DNA of 64,000 nt, from assembly GCA_900539325.1 (NCBI GenBank), contig UQCC01000007.1, positions 52,527-116,526 on the forward strand. The letters run 5' to 3'. Shown one piece after another: positions 9,314 to 17,627 of the stretch. Made by a program: the position numbers and the translations under genes. Every line of letters starts with the position of its first letter. Position 1 is the stretch's first letter. This stretch comes from an uncultured Eubacterium sp. (lineage in GTDB: Bacteria > Bacillota > Clostridia > Oscillospirales > Acutalibacteraceae). Under the pieces are notes generated by a model. It saw only the letters and a list, made by a program, of their open reading frames with translations, was not told the origin of the DNA and made no database searches.

Positions 9314-9342
9314 TTGATTTTTTATGATTATATAAGTATAAT
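9314..9342 (+). promoter_or_regulatory. Sigma-A promoter for the DUF2628-galU-CPBP-tadA run
   Basis: TTGATT at 9314-9319 and a perfect TATAAT at 9337-9342, 17 bases apart, 30 bases before the next start codon. The following four genes are closely spaced. Confidence 0.75.
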
Positions 9343-9373
9343 AAAAATAATATATATTAATTGGGAGAATTAT

Positions 9374-10375
9374 ATGCCAAATTACGAAGAATTCAAATGT
9401 CCCGTATGTAACAAGCAGTTTACAAAGGACGATGACATAGTTACCTGCCCCGAATGCGGCACACCTCACCACAGAGAGTGCTACATGCTTTCGGGTCACT
9501 GCGTAAATCAAGGTTTGCACGCAACGGGTTACAGTTTTTTGCAAGACCACAAACCGATTATCCCCGAACCGACTGTTCAGGCTCAGGCAAAGACGGGCGA
9601 ATACTACGCTCCGCCTGTTGACAATTCAAACAATCAACAAGCCCCGTCCGGTCAAAGTCAAAACGGTGAAGAACAAAATCAACCGCCGTTTCAACCTTTT
9701 CAAACGATTCAATTTGATATTCCGCAATATCAGGAACAGGGCGAAATTGACGGAGTAAGCATCAACGATATTGCCGCAACGGTCAGGACAAACCCTCAGA
9801 GATTTGTTGAAAAATTCAAGAAGTTTTCACAAAAAAAGAGCAAGCTCAGCTGGAACTGGGGAGCATTTTTCTTTGGTTCGTATTACCTGCTGTTCAGAAA
9901 AATGTATAAGCAAGGCATTGCGTTTTTCTGCATAATGTTTTCGGCTGTATTGGTCGGAGATGCGGCACTGTTTAAATTTGCGCCGAAATATATGGCGGCA
10001 ATGCAGGATTTGGTTACAAACTACGACCCCAAATCAACAGCAATGCCCGACATATCTTCAATAACAGGAGCATCGGACGCACAAACAGCAGTAACAGTTA
10101 TGTACATTCTGCTGGCAGTATTACTTTTAATCAGAATAATAATTGCCGCATATGCCGATTATTTTTACAAAGGCACGGTATTTAATATTATCAAAACCGT
10201 ATCGGAACAGCTTGATAACGGAGCAAACTTTATTCAATCGTCGATTTTCGGTGCGGAAGCAAACCTTGATCAAGGACAAATGAAAAGAATGTACCTTGGC
10301 AATAAAGGCGGAGTGACGCTGTTTGCACCGCTTGTAGCATATTTTATAATGTATGTTGTAACATCATTGTTTTAG
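9374..10375 (+). CDS. Membrane protein with N-terminal RING-like zinc domain and DUF2628
   Basis: 333 residues. Residues 9-40 carry CPVC, CPECGTPHHREC and GHC, a cysteine/histidine pattern like prokaryotic RING-finger family domains. A Gln/Pro/Asn-rich linker follows (about 65-125). Then WNWGAFFFGSYYLLFRKMY (near 165) introduces the DUF2628 membrane domain with roughly three to four hydrophobic segments. ATG at 9374 has SD GGGAG. First gene of a run containing galU. Function unknown; eukaryote-like ubiquitin ligase activity should not be assumed. Confidence 0.75.
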   Translation: MPNYEEFKCPVCNKQFTKDDDIVTCPECGTPHHRECYMLSGHCVNQGLHATGYSFLQDHKPIIPEPTVQAQAKTGEYYAPPVDNSNNQQAPSGQSQNGEEQNQPPFQPFQTIQFDIPQYQEQGEIDGVSINDIAATVRTNPQRFVEKFKKFSQKKSKLSWNWGAFFFGSYYLLFRKMYKQGIAFFCIMFSAVLVGDAALFKFAPKYMAAMQDLVTNYDPKSTAMPDISSITGASDAQTAVTVMYILLAVLLLIRIIIAAYADYFYKGTVFNIIKTVSEQLDNGANFIQSSIFGAEANLDQGQMKRMYLGNKGGVTLFAPLVAYFIMYVVTSLF

Positions 10376-10386
10376 GAGAGAGAAAC

Positions 10387-11262
10387 ATGAAAAAAGTAAG
10401 AAAAGCCATTATTCCTGCCGCAGGACTTGGTACAAGAGTGTTGCCTGCTTCAAAGGCAATACCTAAAGAAATGCTCAACATCGTTGACAAACCGGCAATT
10501 CAGTACATTGTTGAGGAAGCATTCAACAGCGGAATCGAGGAAGTGCTGATTATCACAAACCGTGGCAAAGAAGCTATTGAGGACCATTTTGACCACGCAT
10601 TTGAGCTTGAAACAAAGCTGGCTCAAAATCCGGATAAAAAAGACTTGTTGGATTCTGTTAAAGCCTGTGCAAATTTTGGCAACATCTACTTTTTGCGTCA
10701 AAAAGAAACAGGCGGTTTGGGTCACGCTGTGCTTTGTGCAAAAGCATTTGTTGGTGACGAGCCGTTTGCCGTTTTGTACGGTGACGATGTAATCATCTCG
10801 GATAATCCCGTTACAAAACAGCTTATCGATGTATACGAAAAATACAACAAGGGCGTTGTAGGTGTTAAAGAGGTTGACGAAGAATCAATCACGAAATATT
10901 GCTCGCTTGCCGTTGAACACCTTGAAAACAACCGCTACAACTGCACGGATATGATTGAAAAGCCTAAAAAAGAAGAAATTATGTCGCACTTTTCAATCTT
11001 GGGCAGAGTTATTTTGCCGCCTGAAATTTTTGGAATTTTGGAAAACACGCCAAAGGGTGCGTGCAACGAATTGCAGTTGACAGACGCAATGCGTACCCTT
11101 GCACAACAGCAAGGCGTTATCGCCGTTGATTATGACGGCACAAGATACGATATGGGCAACAAATTCGGAATTCTGCAAGCCAACATTGAGGTTGGACTCC
11201 GCCATCCCGAGCTGTCCGAAAAATTGAAGGATTACATAAAGGAACTGTCAAAAACTCTGTAA
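10387..11262 (+). CDS. galU: UTP--glucose-1-phosphate uridylyltransferase
   Basis: 291 residues, normal length for bacterial GalU. AAGLGTRVLPASKAIPKEML at residues 10-29 is the nucleotidyltransferase signature, VDKPAIQYIVEEA follows, and YGDDV near 135 carries the metal-binding Asp. It makes UDP-glucose from glucose-1-phosphate and UTP for cell-envelope and exopolysaccharide synthesis. SD GGAGAG lies just upstream; the preceding gene ends 11 bases before. Confidence 0.96.
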   Translation: MKKVRKAIIPAAGLGTRVLPASKAIPKEMLNIVDKPAIQYIVEEAFNSGIEEVLIITNRGKEAIEDHFDHAFELETKLAQNPDKKDLLDSVKACANFGNIYFLRQKETGGLGHAVLCAKAFVGDEPFAVLYGDDVIISDNPVTKQLIDVYEKYNKGVVGVKEVDEESITKYCSLAVEHLENNRYNCTDMIEKPKKEEIMSHFSILGRVILPPEIFGILENTPKGACNELQLTDAMRTLAQQQGVIAVDYDGTRYDMGNKFGILQANIEVGLRHPELSEKLKDYIKELSKTL

Positions 11263-11280
11263 TCCTCGGAAGGAACACGA

Positions 11281-12312
11281 ATGAACAACAACTATTACAA
11301 TCCGCAAGGCAACCAATATTATCAGCAACAAAATGCACAATATTTGATGATGAAGCAACAAATTGCATATGCAAAAAAGGAGCAACGCAAAGAACTTATC
11401 AAAGTCGGTTTTGTGCTTGGCAGTGCAATAATTGTGTACTTGCTTCTTCAAACGGTTTGGGGCTCTATGATAAGTGCACTCGGACTTTATGACGCATACC
11501 AAAACTCGGTTATGTTCAAATACGCATTTAACATCATCGGTGTTGACCTGCTTTCGCTTTTGCCGGCATTTGGCATTGCGGCTTTGATACTCAAAAGGAA
11601 CTTTACCGGTGAACTTGTGCCCACAAAAAAAGTAGGCAAACTTAAAGCCACGGCTTGGGTATTCTTCGGTATGGGTTGCACCATTGTTGCAAATTACCTT
11701 GTATCGGTGATGATGGCATTTGTAAAAAATGTGCTCGGCTACGAACTCACTCAAAACAACTACGGCAATTCAGACGATATTTTAACATATATCGTTATGT
11801 TTGTTGCAACGGCGATTGCTCCTGCAATATTTGAGGAATTTTCGTTTAGATGTTGCACACTCGGCGTCTTGAAAAAGTACGGCAAAGGCTTTGCCGTGTT
11901 TATGGTAAGCATTATTTTCGGCTTAATTCACGGCAATGTGATACAGTTTGTATTTGCCTTTCTTGTAGGTCTTATTTTGGCTTACATCACAGTACAAACA
12001 GACAATGTAATCATTGCGATGTTTATTCACGGCTTAAATAACGCAAGGTCGGCTGTAAGCGATATAATCACCACCGCCGCAAACGAAAAGCTTGCAAACA
12101 CCGTTTCGACAATCATTATGATAATTTTTATTGTTCTTGCAATAATCGCTTTGATTTATCTTTTATATACAAAATCTTTTGCAACGGAAAAGAAAATAAA
12201 AAGCCTTTATGACAACAACTTCGGTACAAAAATTGCTTGTATGATTCCGGGAATGATTGTTCCGTTTGCAATTCTCATTGCATTAACAAAGCAATATGTC
12301 ACAAAAATATGA
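11281..12312 (+). CDS. CPBP-family intramembrane metalloprotease
   Basis: 343 residues with about eight hydrophobic segments and a charged Asn/Gln-rich N-terminal 40 residues. The Abi/CPBP signature is complete: FEEFSFR near residue 183 (paired Glu and Arg), FGLIHGN near 219 and IHGLNN near 249 supply the catalytic Glu and His residues. The family includes CAAX-type proteases and bacteriocin self-immunity proteins; no bacteriocin gene is adjacent. Stop and tadA start overlap as ATGA, so they are translationally coupled. Confidence 0.88.
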   Translation: MNNNYYNPQGNQYYQQQNAQYLMMKQQIAYAKKEQRKELIKVGFVLGSAIIVYLLLQTVWGSMISALGLYDAYQNSVMFKYAFNIIGVDLLSLLPAFGIAALILKRNFTGELVPTKKVGKLKATAWVFFGMGCTIVANYLVSVMMAFVKNVLGYELTQNNYGNSDDILTYIVMFVATAIAPAIFEEFSFRCCTLGVLKKYGKGFAVFMVSIIFGLIHGNVIQFVFAFLVGLILAYITVQTDNVIIAMFIHGLNNARSAVSDIITTAANEKLANTVSTIIMIIFIVLAIIALIYLLYTKSFATEKKIKSLYDNNFGTKIACMIPGMIVPFAILIALTKQYVTKI

Positions 12313-12776
12313 CGGAAAACAAATTTATGCAAGCCGCACTTGAACTTGCAAAGCAAAGTGCTCTTGAGGGTGAAGTGCCAGTAGGTGCGGTAATTGTTAA
12401 AGATAACGAAATTGTAGGCACAGGCAGAAACAGGCGTGAATACGGCAAAAACGCACTTTATCACGCAGAGATAGAAGCTATAGACTCTGCATGCAAAAAG
12501 CTCGGAGGATGGCGTTTGTGGCAATGTGATATGTATGTTACGCTTGAGCCTTGCCCGATGTGTGCCGGCGCAATTATCAATTCAAGAATTAAAACGGTCT
12601 ATTACGGTGCAAGCGATAACAAAGCCGGGAGTTTCGGCTCGGTTGTTAACTTCAACGACCTGCCGTATAACCATAAACCGGAGATTATCGGTGGTGTTAT
12701 GGCAGACGAAGCACAGGCAATGCTCACGGCGTTTTTTAAAAATTTAAGAGAAAATAAGAAAAAAGGTTCGCAGTAG
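12309..12776 (+). CDS. tadA: tRNA-specific adenosine-34 deaminase
   Basis: 155 residues. HAEIEAI near residue 54 holds the zinc His and the proton-shuttle Glu; PCPMCAGAI near 85 supplies the two zinc cysteines. It deaminates A34 to inosine in tRNA-Arg(ACG). I start at ATG 12309, which overlaps the preceding stop codon; a longer in-frame reading would add 24 residues unlike TadA. Confidence 0.95.
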   Translation: MTENKFMQAALELAKQSALEGEVPVGAVIVKDNEIVGTGRNRREYGKNALYHAEIEAIDSACKKLGGWRLWQCDMYVTLEPCPMCAGAIINSRIKTVYYGASDNKAGSFGSVVNFNDLPYNHKPEIIGGVMADEAQAMLTAFFKNLRENKKKGSQ

Positions 12777-12792
12777 CGGACCTTTATTTTTT
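12764..12792 (+). terminator. Terminator overlapping the tadA stop
   Basis: AGGTTCG (12764-12770) pairs with CGGACCT (12777-12783) across a 6-base loop that includes the tadA stop codon, then TTATTTTTT. Confidence 0.8.
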
Positions 12793-12853
12793 GTAGGGGC
12801 GGATATTATCCGCACGATAGAATAAAAAAGAGGCGACCAAAGGTCGCCCCTAC
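12793..12853. repeat. Dispersed palindromic repeat, copy 1 (doubles as terminator)
   Basis: 61 bases with terminal inverted repeats GTAGGGGCG and CGCCCCTAC. The left arm contains GGGGCGGATATTATCCGC; the right arm is GGCGACC-AAA-GGTCGCC. Read on the minus strand the right arm is a hairpin followed by six T's (12824-12850), so it can end the transcript of the cassette A operon just upstream. Other full-length copies are at 16456 and 24110, with variants at 20532, 25805 and 37743. Confidence 0.88.
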
Positions 12854-12866
12854 GATGTATCATTAA

Positions 12867-13016
12867 TCAATAAACTGTGCTTTCGTCGGGCAAATCTTCA
12901 TCCGAACCGATAGTGATATCGCCGGTTGTTCCGCCGCTACCTATATACGAAGTTGTAATAATGTCAGAATTCATAAATTTGATGATTTCAATTATAGGTT
13001 CTTCAAATTTTTTCAT
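12867..13016 (-). CDS. TTS-motif small peptide (cassette A)
   Basis: 49 residues. ATG at 13016 has a strong SD (AAGGAGGGG) and lies 12 bases after the stop of the large secreted protein gene. The N-terminal half shares P-x3-[IV]-[IVL]-K-F-x3-D-[IV]-[IV]-T-T-S with two other peptides in this window (20658-20831 and 23745-23864); against the first of these the match is ungapped over 23 residues. The tail is rich in Gly, Thr, Ser and acidic residues. No signal peptide or membrane segment. Function unknown; the conserved head and variable tail resemble a leader/core layout, but no modifying enzyme is adjacent. Confidence 0.75.
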   Translation of the reverse strand: MKKFEEPIIEIIKFMNSDIITTSYIGSGGTTGDITIGSDEDLPDESTVY

Positions 13017-13028
13017 TATAACCCCTCC

Positions 13029-16000
13029 TTAAAAAGTTTGCTCTACGGCAACATCGGAATAAATTGTTTTTGTTTCGTTGCCTTGCTTGTATGTTACATA
13101 CGATCTGCAAGTTACTGAATGTAATGTTGAATTTGTTTTAACTCTTGCGTTTACGGTATATTCATTACCCTTTGAAAGATGTTCTGCTTTGATAGGCTGC
13201 TTTTGTTTGCCTACAGCAACTTCAAGACCCCATTCGATTGCGGTGCAATCTTTAGGAAGATAGAACTTGCAGTTGTATGTAGCCCAACGATATGTATCAT
13301 CCTTATCTGCAAAGTGACCTGTAATACCTGTCTTTGCAACTCGTTCGCTTACTTCAACAACATAAATGTCGCTTGTCTTTGGTGCATAGAAATCTACGCC
13401 CTCAAGATAGGTAAGAATGTTTTCGCCCTTTGCATCGGAAGCAAGTGCATATTGCTTGCTCGGGTCGATTCCATCAGGACGCACAAAACTGTCATAGCTG
13501 TATTTTCTTGACCATTTACCGAAGTGAACATTGCACAAGTCGCTTTTATTTATTGAAGCGGTATATTTTGCTCTTACATAAATTGTTTCGCCCGTGCCTG
13601 TTATTGATTCATTATCCCAGCCGTTTGAAGTGTAAAACGGAACTATCGGAACGGTTACGCCCAATTGTGCAGGTGTCTTTGTATCGTCCTGCTTAACATA
13701 CTTAATGTCTACGATAACGCCGTTCTTGCCAAGGAATACAACCTTTGAATACTTAACGGTTTCGCTGTCATTAGGTTCATCAAGTTCGTAAACCGTAACT
13801 GTTGCGGACTTTGTTACATAAAGTGTAAGTTTTGTATCTGTTGAGGAAAGTTTTGTGGTGGTTGCACCGTCATCGGTTGATATAGTCCACTTGTCAACAC
13901 CTTTAATTGTTGGAGCCACATCTGCAAGGTCAATATCAAGTGCTGTGCCGTAAGTTTGATTTTCGTATTTTACTGTTTTAGCAGAATTTACATATTCTAT
14001 TTGAAGAGTTACGGTTACAGACCTTTTACGAAGAACTGTTTGAGCAGATTGAATAGTATAAGTCAACGCATCTAAATCTTCTTGAGTTTTTGCATCACCT
14101 TTTTTAGCCGTTGCACCGGTAACAATTTTATAAAACTCGGCATATGATTCATCGGTATATTCCGTCATATGCATCATAATAGCACCGGCAACATCTACTG
14201 CGGCATCGTATGCAGTGTAATCAATTACTGTACCTTTACATACAGTACATTTACCGTCTGTGCCGAGAGTGTGCTCTTCTTGTTCTTTAAAATCACCTTT
14301 TGTGCACTTCTTGATATGGTGTGTTTTGTCAACATATGTATATGTATATTCATGACCTGTTGCAGGAATTTCTCTGACAGTTGTTTCATCGCAATACTTA
14401 CATACGCCCGTCTTAGAACCGGCTGTTGTACAAGTTGCCGCTTTGGTAACTGTCCAATCGTATGATGAATCTGCATGATTAACAGCAGTATCAACAGTTG
14501 GATTTGAAGAATTAACTGTATTGAATTTTGTATTATAGAACGAAACCAATCCACTATAATTATTTGTGCCTACAGCAAAATAATCGTTAGGGTTCTTTGC
14601 CATTACTTCATCTAATGTTGAAATTACAGTTGATAAACCGCCCTGTCTGTATTTTGCGATATTACCGTAATATTTTGCCTCAGCAGACTTTATCTTGCCG
14701 ATTACATAATTATAGTTGATAACTCTGATAACCTTGCTACCTGTAAGAGTATCTTTTGCGTTTGCTTTGTCTTGACCTACTCTAACATCAAAATTAGGAG
14801 TGTATTCAGTTAAAAGAGGATCTGATTCACCAAATGTCTTTTTAACTTGAAGAAGATTTGCATAAAACTTTTCATCTCTTGTTCCTTGATTATAATAACC
14901 TGAAGTTGTATCACCGGTACCGCTGATATTTCTTTCTGATTGAGTAAGCCAAACCCAAGTCATATTCAATCTGCCGTCAAGACCTTTCCACTTTCCGGCA
15001 AATTGTACATCCGAAGTATTGCTTACATACACGGCAAATACACGAAGATTATTCCAATTATAAATGAGATTCGGTTTAGAATTACCCCACAAAGCATACA
15101 TTGCACCAACCTGTGGAGTGTCGCCACCGTTATAAAGAACCGTAGCTTCAGGAATAACAACTTTATTATCAGTAGTGAAACCACTTTCACCTGAAGTAAA
15201 GTTCACATTTTTTGCCGTACCTGCAGCTGTACCTGCGTCGGTCATGCCTGTTTCGGAATAAAGAACATTTTTATAAATTTGCTTATATTCATCTGTTGAA
15301 CTGTTATCTGCGTCAACAAAAATCTTTGTTGAACCCAACTTATCAATGAAGTTACCTGTAGGAGCAGTAAAAGTACTTGCTTCCATCGTAGCAACTGCAT
15401 TTGTCAAAGTTGTAAGTGCTGCTGCAAGGTCACCGCCGTTGCCTTCGCACAAGTTCTTGCGCACATTAAAATAATTAACATATGCATTATAAGCGGTATT
15501 GACATTTTTATACATAACAGTACCGGCTGCCATAGCCTTCATATCTTTTTCAAACTTCAAAACTGCGGTAGGAAGTGAAGAAGAATTTTGTTCAACATTA
15601 ACAGCGACTGTCTTATTATTGATTGTAACAATAGTATCTGTCCATGATGTACTTTCATCGGCTTTTCCACCGGCAGATGTAATCATAAAGCATATTGTAG
15701 CAATACTTCTGCCGTTTTGCTTTGCAAATTTAATTGCATTGCCAATATTAACGGTATGTGAAGAACCATCGGTAGTAAAATCGCCCAATTTTTTCATCGA
15801 ATAATGAGAGGTTGTATTTCCGATATGGTCTGAATTGTCACCCTTAAAAACTTCCGATGAACTTTTCGAATTAATTGTACTTAATTTATATTCACCGGTT
15901 GACTGATCAAAGTCGGTATAATTGGCTGTAGGATACCATACACTAAGTCCCATATTTTCAGTACATCCGCTTGCCATTGCCGATGTAAAGTTATATGATG

Positions 16001-16274
16001 CACTGACTTCATCTAAATCTGTACATGAAACATTACTAACATCAAAGTTAACAAAGCCGATAGTAAAGTTTCCGTCCTGTGCATCATTACAAATTGTAAG
16101 TTTAGGATCGGTAAATCTACCTTGGTCACTTCCCTTAATTATACCATATGCGGAAACGGTTGCAGTTGATGTAGTTGTTGCCGCACTTGCCGTAAGAGTT
16201 GCAAACGGAAGTGATGAAACTATCATCAGCACCGCTATGAGGCAGGCAAGAGATTTTTTAAAAATCTTTTTCAT
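13029..16274 (-). CDS. Large secreted protein A (paralogue of the 20850-23651 protein)
   Basis: 1081 residues. A classical signal peptide ends near residue 31 (TLTASA). The N-terminal ~650 residues are beta-rich and unrecognised. Around 630-690 a cysteine segment (CKYCDE, then IPATGHEY, then CTVCKG) resembles short zinc-ribbon-like repeats of Clostridia surface proteins. Residues ~684-1081 are a module shared with the other large protein: an alpha-helical FIVAR-like stretch ending AQTVLRKRSVTVT, then beta modules with KYSYDS, VDFYAPKT and YNCKFYLP. No LPXTG, SLH or dockerin is visible, so it is probably released or held non-covalently. ATG at 16274 has GGAGG seven bases upstream. The downstream peptide gene is in the same transcript. 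Confidence 0.82.
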   Translation of the reverse strand: MKKIFKKSLACLIAVLMIVSSLPFATLTASAATTTSTATVSAYGIIKGSDQGRFTDPKLTICNDAQDGNFTIGFVNFDVSNVSCTDLDEVSASYNFTSAMASGCTENMGLSVWYPTANYTDFDQSTGEYKLSTINSKSSSEVFKGDNSDHIGNTTSHYSMKKLGDFTTDGSSHTVNIGNAIKFAKQNGRSIATICFMITSAGGKADESTSWTDTIVTINNKTVAVNVEQNSSSLPTAVLKFEKDMKAMAAGTVMYKNVNTAYNAYVNYFNVRKNLCEGNGGDLAAALTTLTNAVATMEASTFTAPTGNFIDKLGSTKIFVDADNSSTDEYKQIYKNVLYSETGMTDAGTAAGTAKNVNFTSGESGFTTDNKVVIPEATVLYNGGDTPQVGAMYALWGNSKPNLIYNWNNLRVFAVYVSNTSDVQFAGKWKGLDGRLNMTWVWLTQSERNISGTGDTTSGYYNQGTRDEKFYANLLQVKKTFGESDPLLTEYTPNFDVRVGQDKANAKDTLTGSKVIRVINYNYVIGKIKSAEAKYYGNIAKYRQGGLSTVISTLDEVMAKNPNDYFAVGTNNYSGLVSFYNTKFNTVNSSNPTVDTAVNHADSSYDWTVTKAATCTTAGSKTGVCKYCDETTVREIPATGHEYTYTYVDKTHHIKKCTKGDFKEQEEHTLGTDGKCTVCKGTVIDYTAYDAAVDVAGAIMMHMTEYTDESYAEFYKIVTGATAKKGDAKTQEDLDALTYTIQSAQTVLRKRSVTVTLQIEYVNSAKTVKYENQTYGTALDIDLADVAPTIKGVDKWTISTDDGATTTKLSSTDTKLTLYVTKSATVTVYELDEPNDSETVKYSKVVFLGKNGVIVDIKYVKQDDTKTPAQLGVTVPIVPFYTSNGWDNESITGTGETIYVRAKYTASINKSDLCNVHFGKWSRKYSYDSFVRPDGIDPSKQYALASDAKGENILTYLEGVDFYAPKTSDIYVVEVSERVAKTGITGHFADKDDTYRWATYNCKFYLPKDCTAIEWGLEVAVGKQKQPIKAEHLSKGNEYTVNARVKTNSTLHSVTCRSYVTYKQGNETKTIYSDVAVEQTF

Positions 16275-16326
16275 ATACATTCCTCCGAATTGTACATAGC
16301 AATTACACATATTTTTACTTGTAAAG

Positions 16327-16355
16327 ATTTTACCATAAATAGGTAAACAATTCAA
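16327..16355 (-). promoter_or_regulatory. Cassette A promoter with internal palindrome
   Basis: TTGAAT (16355-16350) and TAAAAT (16332-16327) are 17 bases apart. A perfect inverted repeat TTTACC-N7-GGTAAA (16329-16347) sits between and overlaps the -10, a typical repressor position. The same promoter and palindrome occur upstream of cassette B, and homology continues upstream for about 100 bases into the repeat at 16456. Confidence 0.75.
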
Positions 16356-16455
16356 CATTTTTCTATTGAAATAATAGATAAATTATATCAAAATCATAAA
16401 TAAAAGTTTGGATATAATAACAAAAAGTTAAAAAAGGTGCCGAATAAAGCGTACC

Positions 16456-16517
16456 GTAGGGGCGGATATTATCCGCCCGATGGGTATAAAAAAGAGGCGA
16501 CCAAAGGTCGCCCCTAC
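16456..16517. repeat. Dispersed palindromic repeat, copy 2 (terminator for leuA-leuB)
   Basis: 62 bases, nearly identical to copy 1, with the same 9-base terminal inverted repeats. It begins 12 bases beyond the leuB stop; on the minus strand its first arm forms GGGCGACC-TTT-GGTCGCC followed by six T's (16514-16488), a good intrinsic terminator for the leucine operon. It also marks the upstream edge of cassette A. Confidence 0.88.
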
Positions 16518-16528
16518 GAAATCATTGT

Positions 16529-17599
16529 TTACAACAACTCGGCTACTTTATCACCCATTTGTTGAGTGTTTACAGGAGTGAAACTGTCCTCGAAAATATC
16601 AGGAGTTCTTACCTGTGTAAGAGCGGTATCGACTGCCTTTTCGATAGCGTCTGCCGCTTCGGATTCGCCGAAAGTATAGCGAAGCATCATTGCACCCGAA
16701 AGAATGGTTGCAAGCGGATTAGCCTTGCCCTGACCTGCAATATCGGGAGCAGAACCGTGGATAGGCTCATAAAGGCCGAATGTACCCTCGGCAAGAGAAG
16801 CGGATGCAAGCATACCGATAGAGCCTGAAATCATTGAAGCTTCATCTGACAAAATATCACCGAAAATGTTTGAAGTAACAATAGTGTCAAACTGATTAGG
16901 ATTGCGGACAAGCTGCATTGCACAGTTATCAACATACATATACGAAACCTCAACCTCAGGATAATCCTTGGCTGTTTCTTCCATAACCTTTCTCCAAAGG
17001 CGAGAAGAATCAAGAACATTTGCCTTGTCAACGCAGGTGAGCCTTTTTTCACGCTTCATAGCGTATTCAAAGCCGGCTTTGACAATTCTCTTAATCTCCG
17101 GATAAGTGTATCTTTCGGTATCATAAGCACCTACAACGCCATTTTTCTCATAAGTTCCACGGTCGCCGAAATAGATACCGCCTGTAAGTTCACGAACGAT
17201 GAGAATATCAAGACCGTCACCGATAATTTCTTCTTTGATAGGGGAAGCACTTTTAAGCGGTGCAAAAATCTTTGCCGGACGGAGATTTGCGAAAAGTCCC
17301 AAATCCTCTCTGATAGCCAAAAGACCTTTTTCAGGACGGTTGTTACCCGGCTGACTGTCCCACTTTGGACCGCCGACAGCGCCCAAAAGTACGGCTTGCG
17401 AAGCCTTGCAGGCATCTGCGGTTTCTTTTGGATAAGGCACGCCCGTTGCGTCAATGGCACATCCGCCCAAAAGCTGATAATTATAATCGAACTTAAAACC
17501 GAACTTTTCACCGGCTGTATTCAAAACCTTGATTGCCTCATCAACGATTTCCGGGCCGATTCCGTCGCCCCTCAATACGGTAATATTGTATTCTTTCAT
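16529..17599 (-). CDS. leuB: 3-isopropylmalate dehydrogenase
   Basis: 356 residues, normal length. GDGIGPEIVDEA at residues 10-21 opens the fold, GAVGGPKWD near 75 and GSIGMLASASL near 260 are LeuB signatures, and SNIFGDILSDEASM near 243 carries the Asp ligands for the divalent metal. It oxidatively decarboxylates 3-isopropylmalate with NAD+. It follows leuA by 28 bases under the same T-box leader; leuC and leuD are not in the window. Confidence 0.96.
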   Translation of the reverse strand: MKEYNITVLRGDGIGPEIVDEAIKVLNTAGEKFGFKFDYNYQLLGGCAIDATGVPYPKETADACKASQAVLLGAVGGPKWDSQPGNNRPEKGLLAIREDLGLFANLRPAKIFAPLKSASPIKEEIIGDGLDILIVRELTGGIYFGDRGTYEKNGVVGAYDTERYTYPEIKRIVKAGFEYAMKREKRLTCVDKANVLDSSRLWRKVMEETAKDYPEVEVSYMYVDNCAMQLVRNPNQFDTIVTSNIFGDILSDEASMISGSIGMLASASLAEGTFGLYEPIHGSAPDIAGQGKANPLATILSGAMMLRYTFGESEAADAIEKAVDTALTQVRTPDIFEDSFTPVNTQQMGDKVAELL

Positions 17600-17627
17600 A
17601 GCATTGTCCTCCGAAATATTATATCAA

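Noticed and set aside
12793..12853. CRISPR-like repeat
   Set aside because: Copies are dispersed kilobases apart, not arrayed with regular spacers, and no cas gene is present.
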